Below the pieces are notes generated by a model. That model was not told the origin of the DNA and searched no databases. It saw only the letters and a program-made list of their open reading frames with translations. DNA of 64,000 nucleotides from Bimuria novae-zelandiae CBS 107.79 (lineage: Eukaryota > Ascomycota > Dothideomycetes > Pleosporales > Didymosphaeriaceae), in NCBI GenBank assembly GCA_010015655.1, contig ML976665.1, forward strand, positions 977,149-1,041,148, given 5' to 3'. Both the position numbers and the translations under genes were made by a program. Shown piece after piece: positions 41,201 through 51,229 of the stretch (the first letter of the stretch is position 1; each line of letters begins with the position of its first letter).

Positions 41201-41780
41201 GACTCACCAGGATCTATTAGACATCCAGAGCATTACAAAGAACGTAGCTAATAAGGCTAAACTTATATAGGACCTATATAAAATACTGCACGAGAATATT
41301 GCGCGACGTAATAAACAAATAGCGCGATAAGTAAATAAGAAAAGGATTATAAGACTAACTTTTAAAAAGGGGGATAGAGTCCTCCTCTCGCGAAAAAATT
41401 TTAAGACAACAAGACTAAGTAAAAAACTAAATAACCTTCGAAAGGGACTATTCGAAATCTAAGAGGTCAGGGGACTAGTTAATTTTAAACTACGGCTACC
41501 TATAGATACACGGATCCACCCGGTCTTCCACAAGTTATTGTTAGAACCAGCACCACCAGACGCCGAACTAGAAACCTAGCTCAAACTCGAAAATAAGGAG
41601 TACGAGGTCAAAGCTATTAGGGACCTATAAAAAATCGGGCGTTAGTATAAGTATCTGGTAAAGTGGGAAGGATGGCCAGAGAACCATAATACGTGGGAAC
41701 TAGTATAAAACCTCACGAACTACAAGACAGCGCTGGAGAGGTTCTACAAGGAATATCTAGAGGCGCCGCGATTAGATTAG
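38240..41780 (+). pseudogene. Gypsy element 1 pol relic (PR-RT-RH-IN-chromodomain)
   Basis: A protease-like stretch (ALINLGANACLIAP) lies near 38360-38400. The RT (39050-39620) reads SSIAFPILFVRKKDGRL, VDYR, KYFTKFNVQDRFYRIRI and YLDDILIYLHG, so the YxDD catalytic motif is still present. RNase H is at 39830-40040 (RIYTDALDYALGAILLQE), integrase at 40500-41300 (HLGIAKTTRRI ... ITDRAKIF ... VELLPTAQLAYNSA), and a chromodomain near 41640-41710 (YKYLVKWEGWPENHNTWELV). All stops are TAG or TAA. Confidence 0.9.
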
Positions 41781-41849
41781 CAAGAAACTTAGAAAAGTTA
41801 AAAGATATGGAAGGATTAAAAGAAATAAACAAGTTAGCCTATAACTAGC

Positions 41850-42306
41850 CTAAGTTAGCCTGTAAAGGTGCATGTAGTACTAGTTTATAAAAGCTAGTAC
41901 CCTTTAAATTCTCTTCCTATTACTCTAACGCCTTAATCGCATTAGCAACGCGTAAGTCGTGCTAGGTATAGTTATACTCCTTCTCTTCTATTTCTACTAA
42001 CTCTCGCTTAAGACGCGCGGTCTTAAGAGCAGCCTAAGCTTAACGCTCTTTTACTTAAAGAAGGGCAAGACGCTGTTCGCGCTTTTCCTTTTAAACACGC
42101 TCCTAATCCTTTTTAGGAATTTATAGACTATATTTAGTATAGGCAGCAAGACAGTCCGCATACTGCCTAGAGGTAGCGTTAATAAAATACTATAACTTCT
42201 TCTTCTAACAACGCTTATAACTAGACACTATCTCTAGGCCCTAAGCTTCCACCTTTTACGCACGAGCACGACGGGTCGCTAAGGACAAATAGGGGGTTCT
42301 TAGCAT
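41850..42306 (-). pseudogene. Degraded antisense reading frame between gypsy pol and 3' LTR
   Basis: Reading the minus strand from ATG 42306 gives about 145 codons in one frame without a frameshift. The only interruptions are TAA/TAG where Gln fits, and no TGA occurs. The text is protein-like and coiled, rich in Lys, Arg, Glu and Ala (for example YFINATSRQYADCLAAYTKY and KTARLKRELVEIEEKEYNYT). It does not overlap pol. It looks like an accessory gene of the element, read opposite to gag-pol. I do not recognise the family. Confidence 0.6.
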
Positions 42307-42454
42307 AGTTAGTAAGGCAAGGGGAATTAAGGAGAGGCTACGGCCTGCCTTAGGACGCGGGGGGACGCACTTTTATAGTAATTAGTATTAACGCGCTAAC
42401 GGCATAGTATAGCGAAGCAAGGTATTAGGACAATAACCTTAAAGAAGGGGATAG

Positions 42455-42906
42455 TGTTACGACCATAAACCTTATAAAGATAAAGAAGCTAGATAATTAC
42501 GCTAAGAGAGTAATTATTAACAAAGTAGTAGAGTTAACGGGACCTAACGGGGCGCGGGGCAGCTTAGTTAGCAGTTACGTAACAAAGTCCCGCATAAAGG
42601 GAAGTCCCATAGGACTACCGTAGTCCCTGGGACTACAGGGCCTTGGCGGGACTACAAAGAAGGAATAGGCTAGTATATAGTATGGCGACTTTCTTATTAT
42701 TATTTCCTTCCTCGTAGTTAACTTATATATCTTCTGTGCGAGTACGTTCTCCTATATAGACTAATAGTTATCTTATTTGTTATAAAATTAGATTATCTAG
42801 CCGCGCTAAGTGTCGCATCAACTTATACCACTAAATAATCCGTGAAGCACCACGATACCTTACCGTCCTAACCCGGATCGGAACAAGGTGTGAGAGCCTC
42901 ATAACA
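42455..42906 (+). repeat. 3' LTR of gypsy element 1
   Basis: 452 bp, starts TGTTACGACC, ends ATAACA, followed by the AGACT target duplication. Confidence 0.9.
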
Positions 42907-42911
42907 AGACT

Positions 42912-43249
42912 GTATAAAAGGTAAGATCTAAATAATTAAAAAACTTTTATATTATAAAGGTCTACTATAATTATAATCTCCTTTAAAAAAGCTAATATTA
43001 TAAGATCTCTTTACCCGAGTCTTATCTCCTTCTAAGTATAAATACACTTAATAAAAAGCACACCTGTCTATATTAGATTTTAGTTAGATACTTAGGTTTT
43101 ATTTTATACTTTACCTAGCCTAATATAGTAAAGTCGTACTGAATACTTGCCTGCTATTTAAATAATCCTAGCTAAAAGTATTTTACTACTATCAAGCCTA
43201 TATAGTAGTACTTACAAAATTTCTAATTTTAGGTAATTAGAGTAATAAT
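42912..43249 (+). pseudogene. Copia element 1, continuation of pol after the gypsy insertion
   Basis: Text such as AHLSILDF and FYFILYLA-stop-YSKVVLNTCLLF matches the region after the copia RT active site. It continues directly from the sequence broken at 35818. Confidence 0.65.
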
Positions 43250-43413
43250 TATAATGGACTACGCCCAGTTGTTGCTTCGGATTCTTAACCCTTGATTATA
43301 CGAATCCTAGATATAAAAGTTTAACGCCTAATGCTTAGCTTTAGACTTTTTATTAAGTTTATAAGTATTCTTTTAGCACCTTTAGCTCCTTAAGCACCTA
43401 GCCTATTATATTA
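43250..43413 (+). repeat. 3' LTR of copia element 1 (shared with a second partial copy)
   Basis: Begins TATAATGGACTACGCCCAG and matches 32922-33085 over its length. Confidence 0.75.
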
Positions 43414-43931
43414 AATTTAATTACTTTTACCTATCGCAAGATAAGTAAATTTTAAATATAATTATAGACTAAAGCTACGAAGCAGCACACAAAGTAAAAA
43501 AACTATATAGATAAATACAATAAAGATAATGCCTAGACCTATAAAAAATAGAATCCTCCCTAGCAAGTAATTAATAAGGAGTCCTAATAAATACTTAACG
43601 CCAGTAAGACTATCTTTACTAAATGAAGAAGTTATAAAAATATAAATAAGACCTTTTACTAAAAGTTCATATTTTAGCGCGAATAATTATAAGCAGCGAG
43701 CTATTAGCTTATAAAAAAGTTATAACTAGAAAGATAAAAGGATAGTCTTCCTATTTATAACTAAATTCTAAGTATTAGGAGTGAATAAAAACAAAAAATA
43801 AAAATTCCTAAGTAAGGTTAAAGTACTTATTAACCTCTAGAATACCTTCTAGACTTTACTATAAAGAGTAAAAAGACTAACTAAAGAAATCGTAAATAAG
43901 CACTAAGAATCCCAATAATATAATAATACTT
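43414..43931 (+). repeat. Partial second copy of copia element 1 internal region
   Basis: The sequence after this LTR matches the sequence after the first LTR (33086 to about 33580) for roughly 500 bp, then stops matching at about 43932. This suggests LTR-sharing tandem copies or an unequal recombination product, truncated by another element. Confidence 0.65.
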
Positions 43932-43970
43932 TTAAAAAACAGGAGGTATAAGTTAGCTATTAAAAGTAGA

Positions 43971-44144
43971 TGTCGCGGGAATTATCCCTTGTAGGTACCC
44001 TGATCGGAAGGATCCGGTGGAACGGGCAAACATAACACTAAATGCTTAGTATAAATACTGCTTATACAGCAACTTTTTATATGTTACTAATTAATTAATT
44101 CGATCTCTGAACTATATACTATCTAGCCTATTTTACCCTCTATA
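43971..44144 (+). repeat. 5' LTR of copia element 2
   Basis: TG start, preceded by GTAGA, about 174 bp. The near match at 51049 defines it. Confidence 0.85.
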
Positions 44145-45623
44145 GTTATAAGCCTAGCGTTTTAAGAATATAGGATAATTCTCCCTGCGTAATTAATTAT
44201 TAGATATATTATTTAGATGTTTTAATTTATTTAAATATTTCTTGCGTTGCTTTATTCTTACATAATAGAGCGCACCTTGTTTCTGCTTATAAGCACTTTA
44301 AGTAAAGTATATAGACTTTTTTAAAAAGCTCCTTTTCTCTTCTTTTATTACACTTGACCCCCTTTGCCCTTAGCAGTGGGCTAAAATTTATAATAAGCTT
44401 AGTAGAGCGCCCTCTTTAAACTTATAGGGGACTCCGCTCTCTTAGTAAGTATAGTGTACTTAACTAATTAGAAAAGCTAGCTAGTATAGCTTATATAGCT
44501 TAAGTTTTAGGCTATGTAACGAGGCGTTTAGGATTACGTTAATTTAGACGCCTTAATTACTAATAACTTAATAAAAATTACTCTTAAGCTCCTAGAGCTC
44601 TTACAACTCTTAGAATCATTTAATAATAAATATAATAACCTAAATAAGCTTAGTAAAGAATAGCCTAGGAGAGCAGCGCGTCGTGGCGCTTTTTAAAATA
44701 AGAAATATTCTAAAGAGCGTAAGAAAGGTTATGCTAATTGTTAAAATAAAGTCTTGCGCTAATAATAATTAGAGGTAGGCAACTATAAGGCGCGCTTGGC
44801 TAAGCACACCGCTAGAATATAGTAAGTATAGAATATATTTAATTAGGTAGTTAGGACTATTAATACGTAGCTCCTAATACCTGCTATAATAAGCATTAGT
44901 AACTAAGAAAGTTCTATTTTATAGGTAATTATATAATATCTTAAAGGGGAGCTTGCCTTATTAGATATAATAATACTTAATTAAATTTAATAGGAATACT
45001 GTATCTTGCTTAAATAAGATTACTAAGGAAGAATAAATCTAAAATAATAGTATAAGAAGTAGAGTGCTCTTTATATACTTGCCTTATAGTATAGGATCTT
45101 AAAGATTAAAGGAGAGATCGTGGTAATAGACTTCTTAAGCATTATAGTAAATAAGATAGCTCTTAAATAGGCTTAAATCTAATATGCTAATAATAAATAA
45201 TAGTAAATTCTAAGTAAGCGCCTACTTACCTTAAAGGAAGTTAGTAAAATCTTCTTAGCTTACTTTAATATATAAGTCTTAAGCTTAGGCTTTAAACTAG
45301 TAATTTTTATAACGCTTAGCGGATGGAGCACTCCTAAACCTAATAATAAAGCTAAAGAAGTACTATAGCTAAGCAAGCTAAAGGGCTACCTATATAAAGA
45401 AGGATTATATTACTAGCTATCTTAGGCTTATAAGCGTCTTAAGACTGCAGTAATAGGCTTATCTCTAGGTAGAGCTATTACGCTTTTTAAAGAAGATAAA
45501 GATAAGATCTTTACTTATTTTATACTCCCTAAGTACGCTAAGGTACGCGTAATAATTATAAAAAAAAAAAAAAAAAAACTCTACTATAACTAAGCGTACT
45601 ACTTAAGTTCCTTAGGTATATCA

Positions 45624-45803
45624 TGTAAGCAGCCCAGAGATATGTCACATGACGACACTAGTCTCATGAGTCAGCTCTATCTCTATATACGAGCCTCTGA
45701 TCACTCCATGTACACACAACAAAACACAGAACAACACACAGAGCAACTCAGACAATTACACACACAATATACTACCTTCACACATACCACCCACCTGCTT
45801 ACA
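45624..45803 (+). repeat. Young solo LTR, not RIP-mutated, inside copia element 2
   Basis: 180 bp beginning TGTAAGCAGCCC and ending CCACCTGCTTACA, with 9-bp inverted ends and a perfect TATCA duplication (45619-45623 and 45804-45808). It is rich in CA dinucleotides (ACACACAA, CACACAATA), which the host element has lost, so it arrived after the main RIP wave or is too short and rare to be targeted. A TATA-like CTATATACGAG is present. A 60-codon frame across it is chance. Confidence 0.8.
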
Positions 45804-46199
45804 TATCACTACTACTATAATTAACCCCTTAATTATAAGCCTGGAGAAAGTATCTAAAATTTATTTTATTATAAACTTTAATACTTACCCTCTCTCTAAA
45901 AGCACTATTTTTAATGATAGTTAAATTTTATACTTAGTAAATAACGTGTTAATGCTCGTGCTAGGCACCTTTAAAAAACCTAAAAAGTATAAAATAGTTA
46001 AAGCTAGTATAGCTTTTTATTTAATACTTAGAAGAGGTACTAGAGTAATAAAGGCGCTTTTTAAAGAATTAGATAAAATACGTGGTAATTTTACGCTCTT
46101 AGACGTTATAGTAGTAGAAGACTTTTATATAAATATTATTTTTAAAGCTTATATACATAAGAAGGGCGTTTAGTATTTTAGTCTTCATAACACGCTTTA

Positions 46200-49100
46200 T
46201 ATAGGAACGCTTAAGCATAGTATTATACTAGCTATACTTTATTACAAGTATAACCTTACTTTTATTAAATATAAGCCTTTTAATTATTATACTATAGTTA
46301 TAAGCGTGCTTCTTACTTATTATAAAATTATTAGCTCCTACGTTGCGCACGCTAGGACAGACACTTTAAAAATTTAGTACTAAAGAGTAGGCTACCTTAG
46401 GAAAGACGTTTTAGAAGCTTTTATTAAAAGAGTAAAAAACGTAAGAATATAAAGTATTTTAAAGAGATATTATAAGCACTGCGCTATTACACACGCGTTT
46501 TAGGTAGTATTTAGAAGGCTAAAGGAGCGCTTGCTATAACTATACTTTTAAATTTCTTAGGATCTATTTAACTATTTATTAGGAAGGCTTAAAGAGCGCT
46601 AGGTAATAACTCTAAAGTGTAACTATAGTAGAAAGCTATATACGTTTTACTTATATAATAAGTCTACTACGTAGATTTTTAACACTTAGAAAAGCTTTAC
46701 TAAGAGTATTTAAACGCGCTATAAGCTTAAGATTATTATAATATGTTAAGATAATAATATAGTAATATAACCTCTGAAAGGCAAAGGGCGCTGTAAAATA
46801 TAAGCTAAAAAATATAGTATTAAGATAGAAATAACGCCTTTATATACTTATAAGCCTAATAGTAGAGTAGAACGCGCTAGGCAGGAAGTAATTATATAAG
46901 TATTAAAAATAAAGCTTAGTATAAATCTACCTAATAAGCTATAGCCTAAAGTTATAAAAGTAGCTACTTACCTTATTAATATAAGTTTTGCTTTTTTATA
47001 AAGAATGCGCTTGCTAAATAAAGCGCTAAACTTTTAGTTTACTTAGTATTTTAAGTAGTATTAGCCTAAGCGTGTAAGAAGCACTTTAGCTAATTTAAGG
47101 CTAAATTGGAGTAGTATTTACGCATATAGCTATTACGTATACCCTTTAAATAAAGACTAAGTAGCTAGTTATTATAGGCGCGACTTTAAAATAAAGCTAA
47201 AGGGCTATATTAAATACTTAGTAAGCTATTAAGCTTCTAATATTTATAAAATACAGGTACTAGTACTTAACTAGGTTATTACCACGCGTAATATTACATT
47301 TAATAAAAGTTATTTATATTAAATAAAGGAAGATCGAGTAATTATATAAAAAGAAGTAATAAAGCTTACCAATATTTTTTATAAAAGTAAGCTAATTAAT
47401 CCTAAAATAGTTTTAAGGATCTTCCTAAGCGCTTTAGTACGTAACTTAAAAAGTAAATAAAATATAAAGATTAAGAAATATCTTTTAAGCACTAGCTTAA
47501 AGGCGTAGCTAATTAGGAGAGTAGGTCTTAAGATAGCCTACTAAAATAAATCTTAACTAATTAAGTAAAAGGTAAATAAGCTACTAGCTAGGCTAGTAAG
47601 TAGTTAAGAATTTATACGTAGCGCCCTAATTATCTAGGCCTTATAACACTAGAATACACGCCCGCTCTTGTGTATTAGCGCGACGACAATCATACTAGCA
47701 GCCTACAGAAAGTGCACTCTACTGGCAGAGCACGCCCGCCAGGATCGAGGCGATTGAGCCAACGAGAGCCACCGAGCTCCGTGGATGCCTCTCGAAGCGG
47801 TATACGAGACTCTGAGATACCAAACGAAGCAGAACCATCACACCCTGTACGAAGACGATACTAGCGCTGGGAATAGGGGCCTACTACGCGTTTAAGCTAT
47901 AGATAGCGTTACTAAGATCCTAATAATTATAGCATGCTAAGGGGTATTACGGGAAATAAAAATATATTTATAATAATTAAAAAGTCTACAATTAAGCGCT
48001 TAAATAATAAGTAATAGCTTAATTTCCTGTATTCCTTCCTTTTTAGTATTACAAAAGACTAGGAAACTTATAGGGAGCTTATTACTATAAATATAGTAAT
48101 TTAGACTATACTATTAAATTAGGTACTATTACTAATTCAAAAAGCTTATCTTCGTATAGGCAAGCTCCCCCCTTTACTAATAATATAGAAATAGCTCTTC
48201 TTTTATAAGTATAGGTAGCTCTTTAAAGAGGCTGCTGTTAAAGAGATCTCTACGCTATTAAAAATAAAAACTTAAAAAGAGGTTTTAAAAGATCTATTAA
48301 GAAAGCGCCCGCTCCTACTAAAGTAGGTTTTTACTTATAAGTATAATAAAGATAGTTTCTACACGAAGTGTAAAGCTTATATTATTATAAGAGGAAATCT
48401 ATAGTAGATTAACTTAAATTTCTCTACCTACGCTACTACGCTTACTACTAGGTCTTTTAAAACTACTATCGCGATAGTAGCTTAGTTTAATTTAAAATTT
48501 TTATAGTTTAACGTAGTAGGAGCATTTTTTAATACCTTTATTAGTAAGAGTAACCTAGTGCTTTGCGAACTTCTAGATAGGTTTAAAAAGCCTCGGATAT
48601 AGGTAAAGCTTAAGTAAGTATTATATAGCCTACGAGATTCGCTATTGCTCTAGTATTAGAAATTCTTAAGTACTTTATTTAAGATTAGGCTCTATGCTTT
48701 ATAAGAAGAGTCTTATTTATTCTTTAATAAAGAGCGTAGGATCTTTACACTATTTTACGTAGATAATATCCTTCTCCTATTTTATAGGGATTACAAGAAG
48801 GATGCTTTTAAGATACTTAAGTATATTACGAATAAGTACGACCTAAAGGAACGCGGCCTTATAAAGTAGTTTTTAAAAGTGCAGGTAATTAAGAATAGAT
48901 AAGCTAAGATAATTACTTTAGTATATAATACCTATATTAAGAAGATTGCGAAAAGGTTTAATCTAGCTAAAACTACGCGCTTCCTAAAGACGCCTCTACA
49001 ATTTATAGAGCTTATTAAGAACCTAGATAAAGCTTATAAATAAAGAATTAAGGCCTACTAAGAGCGTGTTAGCTTAGTGCTCTATACCGCGATTATATTA

Positions 49101-49690
49101 CGCTTAAATATTACATTTATAGCCTTAAAGCTCTTATTCTTCCTAACTAACCTAAGTAAAGATTATTTAAACGCTATTAAGCGTTTTATTATCTTTTTAT
49201 ATAATTCTTACTAAGAAGCTATACTCTATAAAAGCTCCTTAATTCCTAAGCTGCTTATATGCAGGGATGCATCTTTTGCTAATAACCTAAAAACGTGGTA
49301 ATTATCCTATAGCTACGTAGTAATGCTTTTTAGGGGTACGATCGCATAAAAAGCAGCTCGCTAACCTACTATTACTACTTTAATAATAGAAGCTAAGTTA
49401 ATCGCTCTTAAGCACGTGAGAAAAGAAGTAATAGCTTTATAGAGGTTATTTACTAAGCTTAAATTTATTTTAAGCGACGCCTAGAAGATCTACTATAATA
49501 ATAAATATATAATTAGACTAGTAGTAAGTAAAAATAAAAGAATTATTACTAGCCTGTGTTATATTAATATTAAGAACCTTTAGGTACGCTAGGAACATGC
49601 AAAAGGCTCTTTTAAAGTAGAGTACCTTAAAATAAGTAACATGCTTATAGATAGGTTAATAAAAGCGCTTTTAGAGTAATAATATAAATA
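46200..49690 (+). pseudogene. Copia element 2 pol relic (integrase, RT, RNase H)
   Basis: The integrase end reads TLANLRLNWSSIYAYSYYVYPL and IKYLVSY-stop-ASNIYKI near 47090-47260. The RT reads CKAYIIIRGNL, FNVVGAFFNTFI, VLYSLRDSLLL and FTLFYVDNILLLFYRDYKKD (YVDN for YVDD). Weaker RNase H text follows near 49230-49650. Stops are TAA/TAG. Confidence 0.8.
47640..47885 (+). other. GC-rich, RIP-spared island inside copia element 2
   Basis: About 240 bp with normal GC and many CpA sites lie between the integrase and RT relics. One plus-strand frame reads MPLEAVYETLRYQTKQNHHT and is plausible linker sequence of the polyprotein. Why it escaped mutation is unclear: it may be a gene-conversion patch, an insertion, or a segment absent from other copies. 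Confidence 0.45.
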
Positions 49691-50249
49691 TTTTAAGAAG
49701 AATAAAGTAGTAGATTATAAAGTATAAAAATTAAGAGTGTAAAGCGCTAGAGCACTATATAAGGCTCTTAACTACTTAGTTAATTATAAGCTTTATAAGC
49801 TACTTAAATAGCTTTATAGCACGAGCGCGCTTCTTAGTAATAAATAGTTTAATAATATTATTATTAGCAAGCTCTTCTTCCTCCTTATCGCTATTATGCA
49901 GATTAAGTATTACGCTTATAGTAATACGCGCCTTCTTTAGCTTACGCCCTTATAAGTAATTAGTATAAAAATTAAAGAGAGCTTAGAAAGATATATACCT
50001 CTAAGTTCTAGTTCTAGAGGAAAATAAGAAAATAAGTTATAATAAGTTTATAAGTAGAAGGGCTATTTTAAATAAGCGTAATTATAGAGTAAAGTAGTAG
50101 AATACTTATACTAAATAGTAAAAGTAGCTAGAGCTATAGCACTAATAATAGCTAGTTTTCGTAACACGCTTATAGCACTTACTATTAAAATATCCTTAAA
50201 ACGGGCTCTTAATATAGCTAAGATAAAACTTATTATATAACTTTTTTAT

Positions 50250-50640
50250 AATTATAATAAGTAGGTGTAGAGCAAAGATCTTTTAAGTTATATTACTTTT
50301 AAGATCGTAATTAAGAGTAGCTAGCTTAGGCTTAGGATTAGGCACAGGCTTAACTTTACTACCTTACTTAGTATTGCTAAAAGATAAAGGCGCGTAAGCA
50401 GATACTTTAGGTAGCCTACTACGCTTCTTAAAAACATAAATTAGAGCTACAGGAATAGTAATTTTTTAAAGCGTAGGACGATTCTTCGTGGCGCGCGCGC
50501 GCGTGGTAGTGGCTTGCCTAGAGACCTTCTTTCGCGAGGTCTTCTTAGTAGAGCTAGCCTATAAAGCGTGTTAGCGAATTACTAAAAATAATAGAAAGAG
50601 CAAGGGATCCTTAGAGCTTAGACGCTATAAGGGCGGGTTA
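50250..50640 (-). pseudogene. Possible antisense frame between copia element 2 pol and 3' LTR
   Basis: The minus strand reads ASSTKKTSRKKVSRQATTTR, ARATKNRP, then VSAYAPLSFSNTK and VKPVPNPKPKLATLNYD in one frame, interrupted by TAA/TAG only. The text is basic and Ser/Thr/Pro-rich. It may be an accessory frame or the remnant of a captured host gene. Support is weaker than for the gypsy antisense frame. Confidence 0.35.
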
Positions 50641-51048
50641 CTATAATAGCGCAGCGCTACTATCACACTATAATCTAAAAACTTACTATAATAGTAGCTA
50701 AGCAGGAACTTATTTTAAATATAAAAAAAAAAGTTAGCGCGTAAGAGCTTTAAAAAGTAAATAATTAGGTAATATAAAAAGTTTATTATATAACTTAAAG
50801 GAGAAAAATAATAGAGGGGCAAGTCTTTATTTCTTATAAGTGCGAACGCAGGCAGCGTGTATAGTTTAATACTAAGCGAGATTACGTACTATTGCTTAGT
50901 AGCGTGCTACTCTACTCTAATTAAATAGTGTTAGTTAACTACAATATCGCGCTTAAATAAAAAATACGCTTAACTAAGGCCTATAATTCTCCTAAAGAAT
51001 AGCTTAAAAGCTCGTAGTTAATATCTAGAAGCTTATTCAGCTAGAGGG

Positions 51049-51224
51049 TGTATTACGGGAATTATCCTTTATAGGTACCCTAATTAAAAGGATCTAGTAG
51101 AACAGGCAAATATAATACTAAATACTTAGTATAAATACTACTCTTATAGTAACTTTTTATATATTACTAATTAATTAATTCGATCTCCGAACTATATACT
51201 ATCCAGCTCGTTTTACCCTCCACA
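51049..51224 (+). repeat. 3' LTR of copia element 2
   Basis: Starts TGTATTACGGGAATTATCC, ends ACCCTCCACA, followed by GTAGA. Confidence 0.85.
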
Positions 51225-51229
51225 GTAGA

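Larger units (their letters stand above)
35819..42906 (+). mobile_element. Ty3/gypsy element 1, complete structure, RIP-degraded
   Basis: 452-bp LTRs at 35819-36270 and 42455-42906 both start TGTTACGACC and end ATAACA. A perfect 5-bp target duplication AGACT flanks it (35814-35818 and 42907-42911). A purine tract (AAAGAAGGGGA, 42441-42451) precedes the 3' LTR. Inside, in order: gag with zinc knuckle, protease, RT, RNase H, integrase, chromodomain, then an antisense frame. It interrupts the RT of copia element 1, so it is younger than that element. Confidence 0.93.
32922..43413 (+). mobile_element. Ty1/copia element 1, RIP-degraded, split by a gypsy insertion
   Basis: Matching 164-bp LTRs lie at 32922-33085 and 43250-43413. 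Between them are an integrase C-terminus (about 34260-34560), a reverse transcriptase (35330-35818) and, after a 7.1-kb gypsy insertion, the continuation of the polyprotein (42912-43200). The two halves join in register across the gypsy target duplication. The order integrase before RT is diagnostic of copia. Confidence 0.85.
43971..51224 (+). mobile_element. Ty1/copia element 2, complete structure, heavily RIP-degraded
   Basis: LTRs at 43971-44144 and 51049-51224 (about 175 bp) share the start TGT..CGGGAATTATCC and the end TTTTACCCTC-TATA/CACA. A 5-bp target duplication GTAGA flanks it (43966-43970 and 51225-51229). Inside are integrase (about 46200-47350), RT (48260-48800) and RNase H (about 49200-49690). 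It sits within the 5' part of gypsy element 2. A 19-A run lies at 45560-45578. Confidence 0.85.

Noticed and set aside
45560..45578. 19-A run as a LINE or processed-gene tail
   Set aside because: It sits inside the copia element 2 body with no LINE-like sequence upstream and no target duplication; it is probably homopolymer slippage in AT-rich DNA.
45642..45824. 60-codon protein MSHDDTSLMSQLYLY...
   Set aside because: It lies almost entirely within a solo LTR and has a His/Thr/Gln-rich composition caused by CA-rich DNA.
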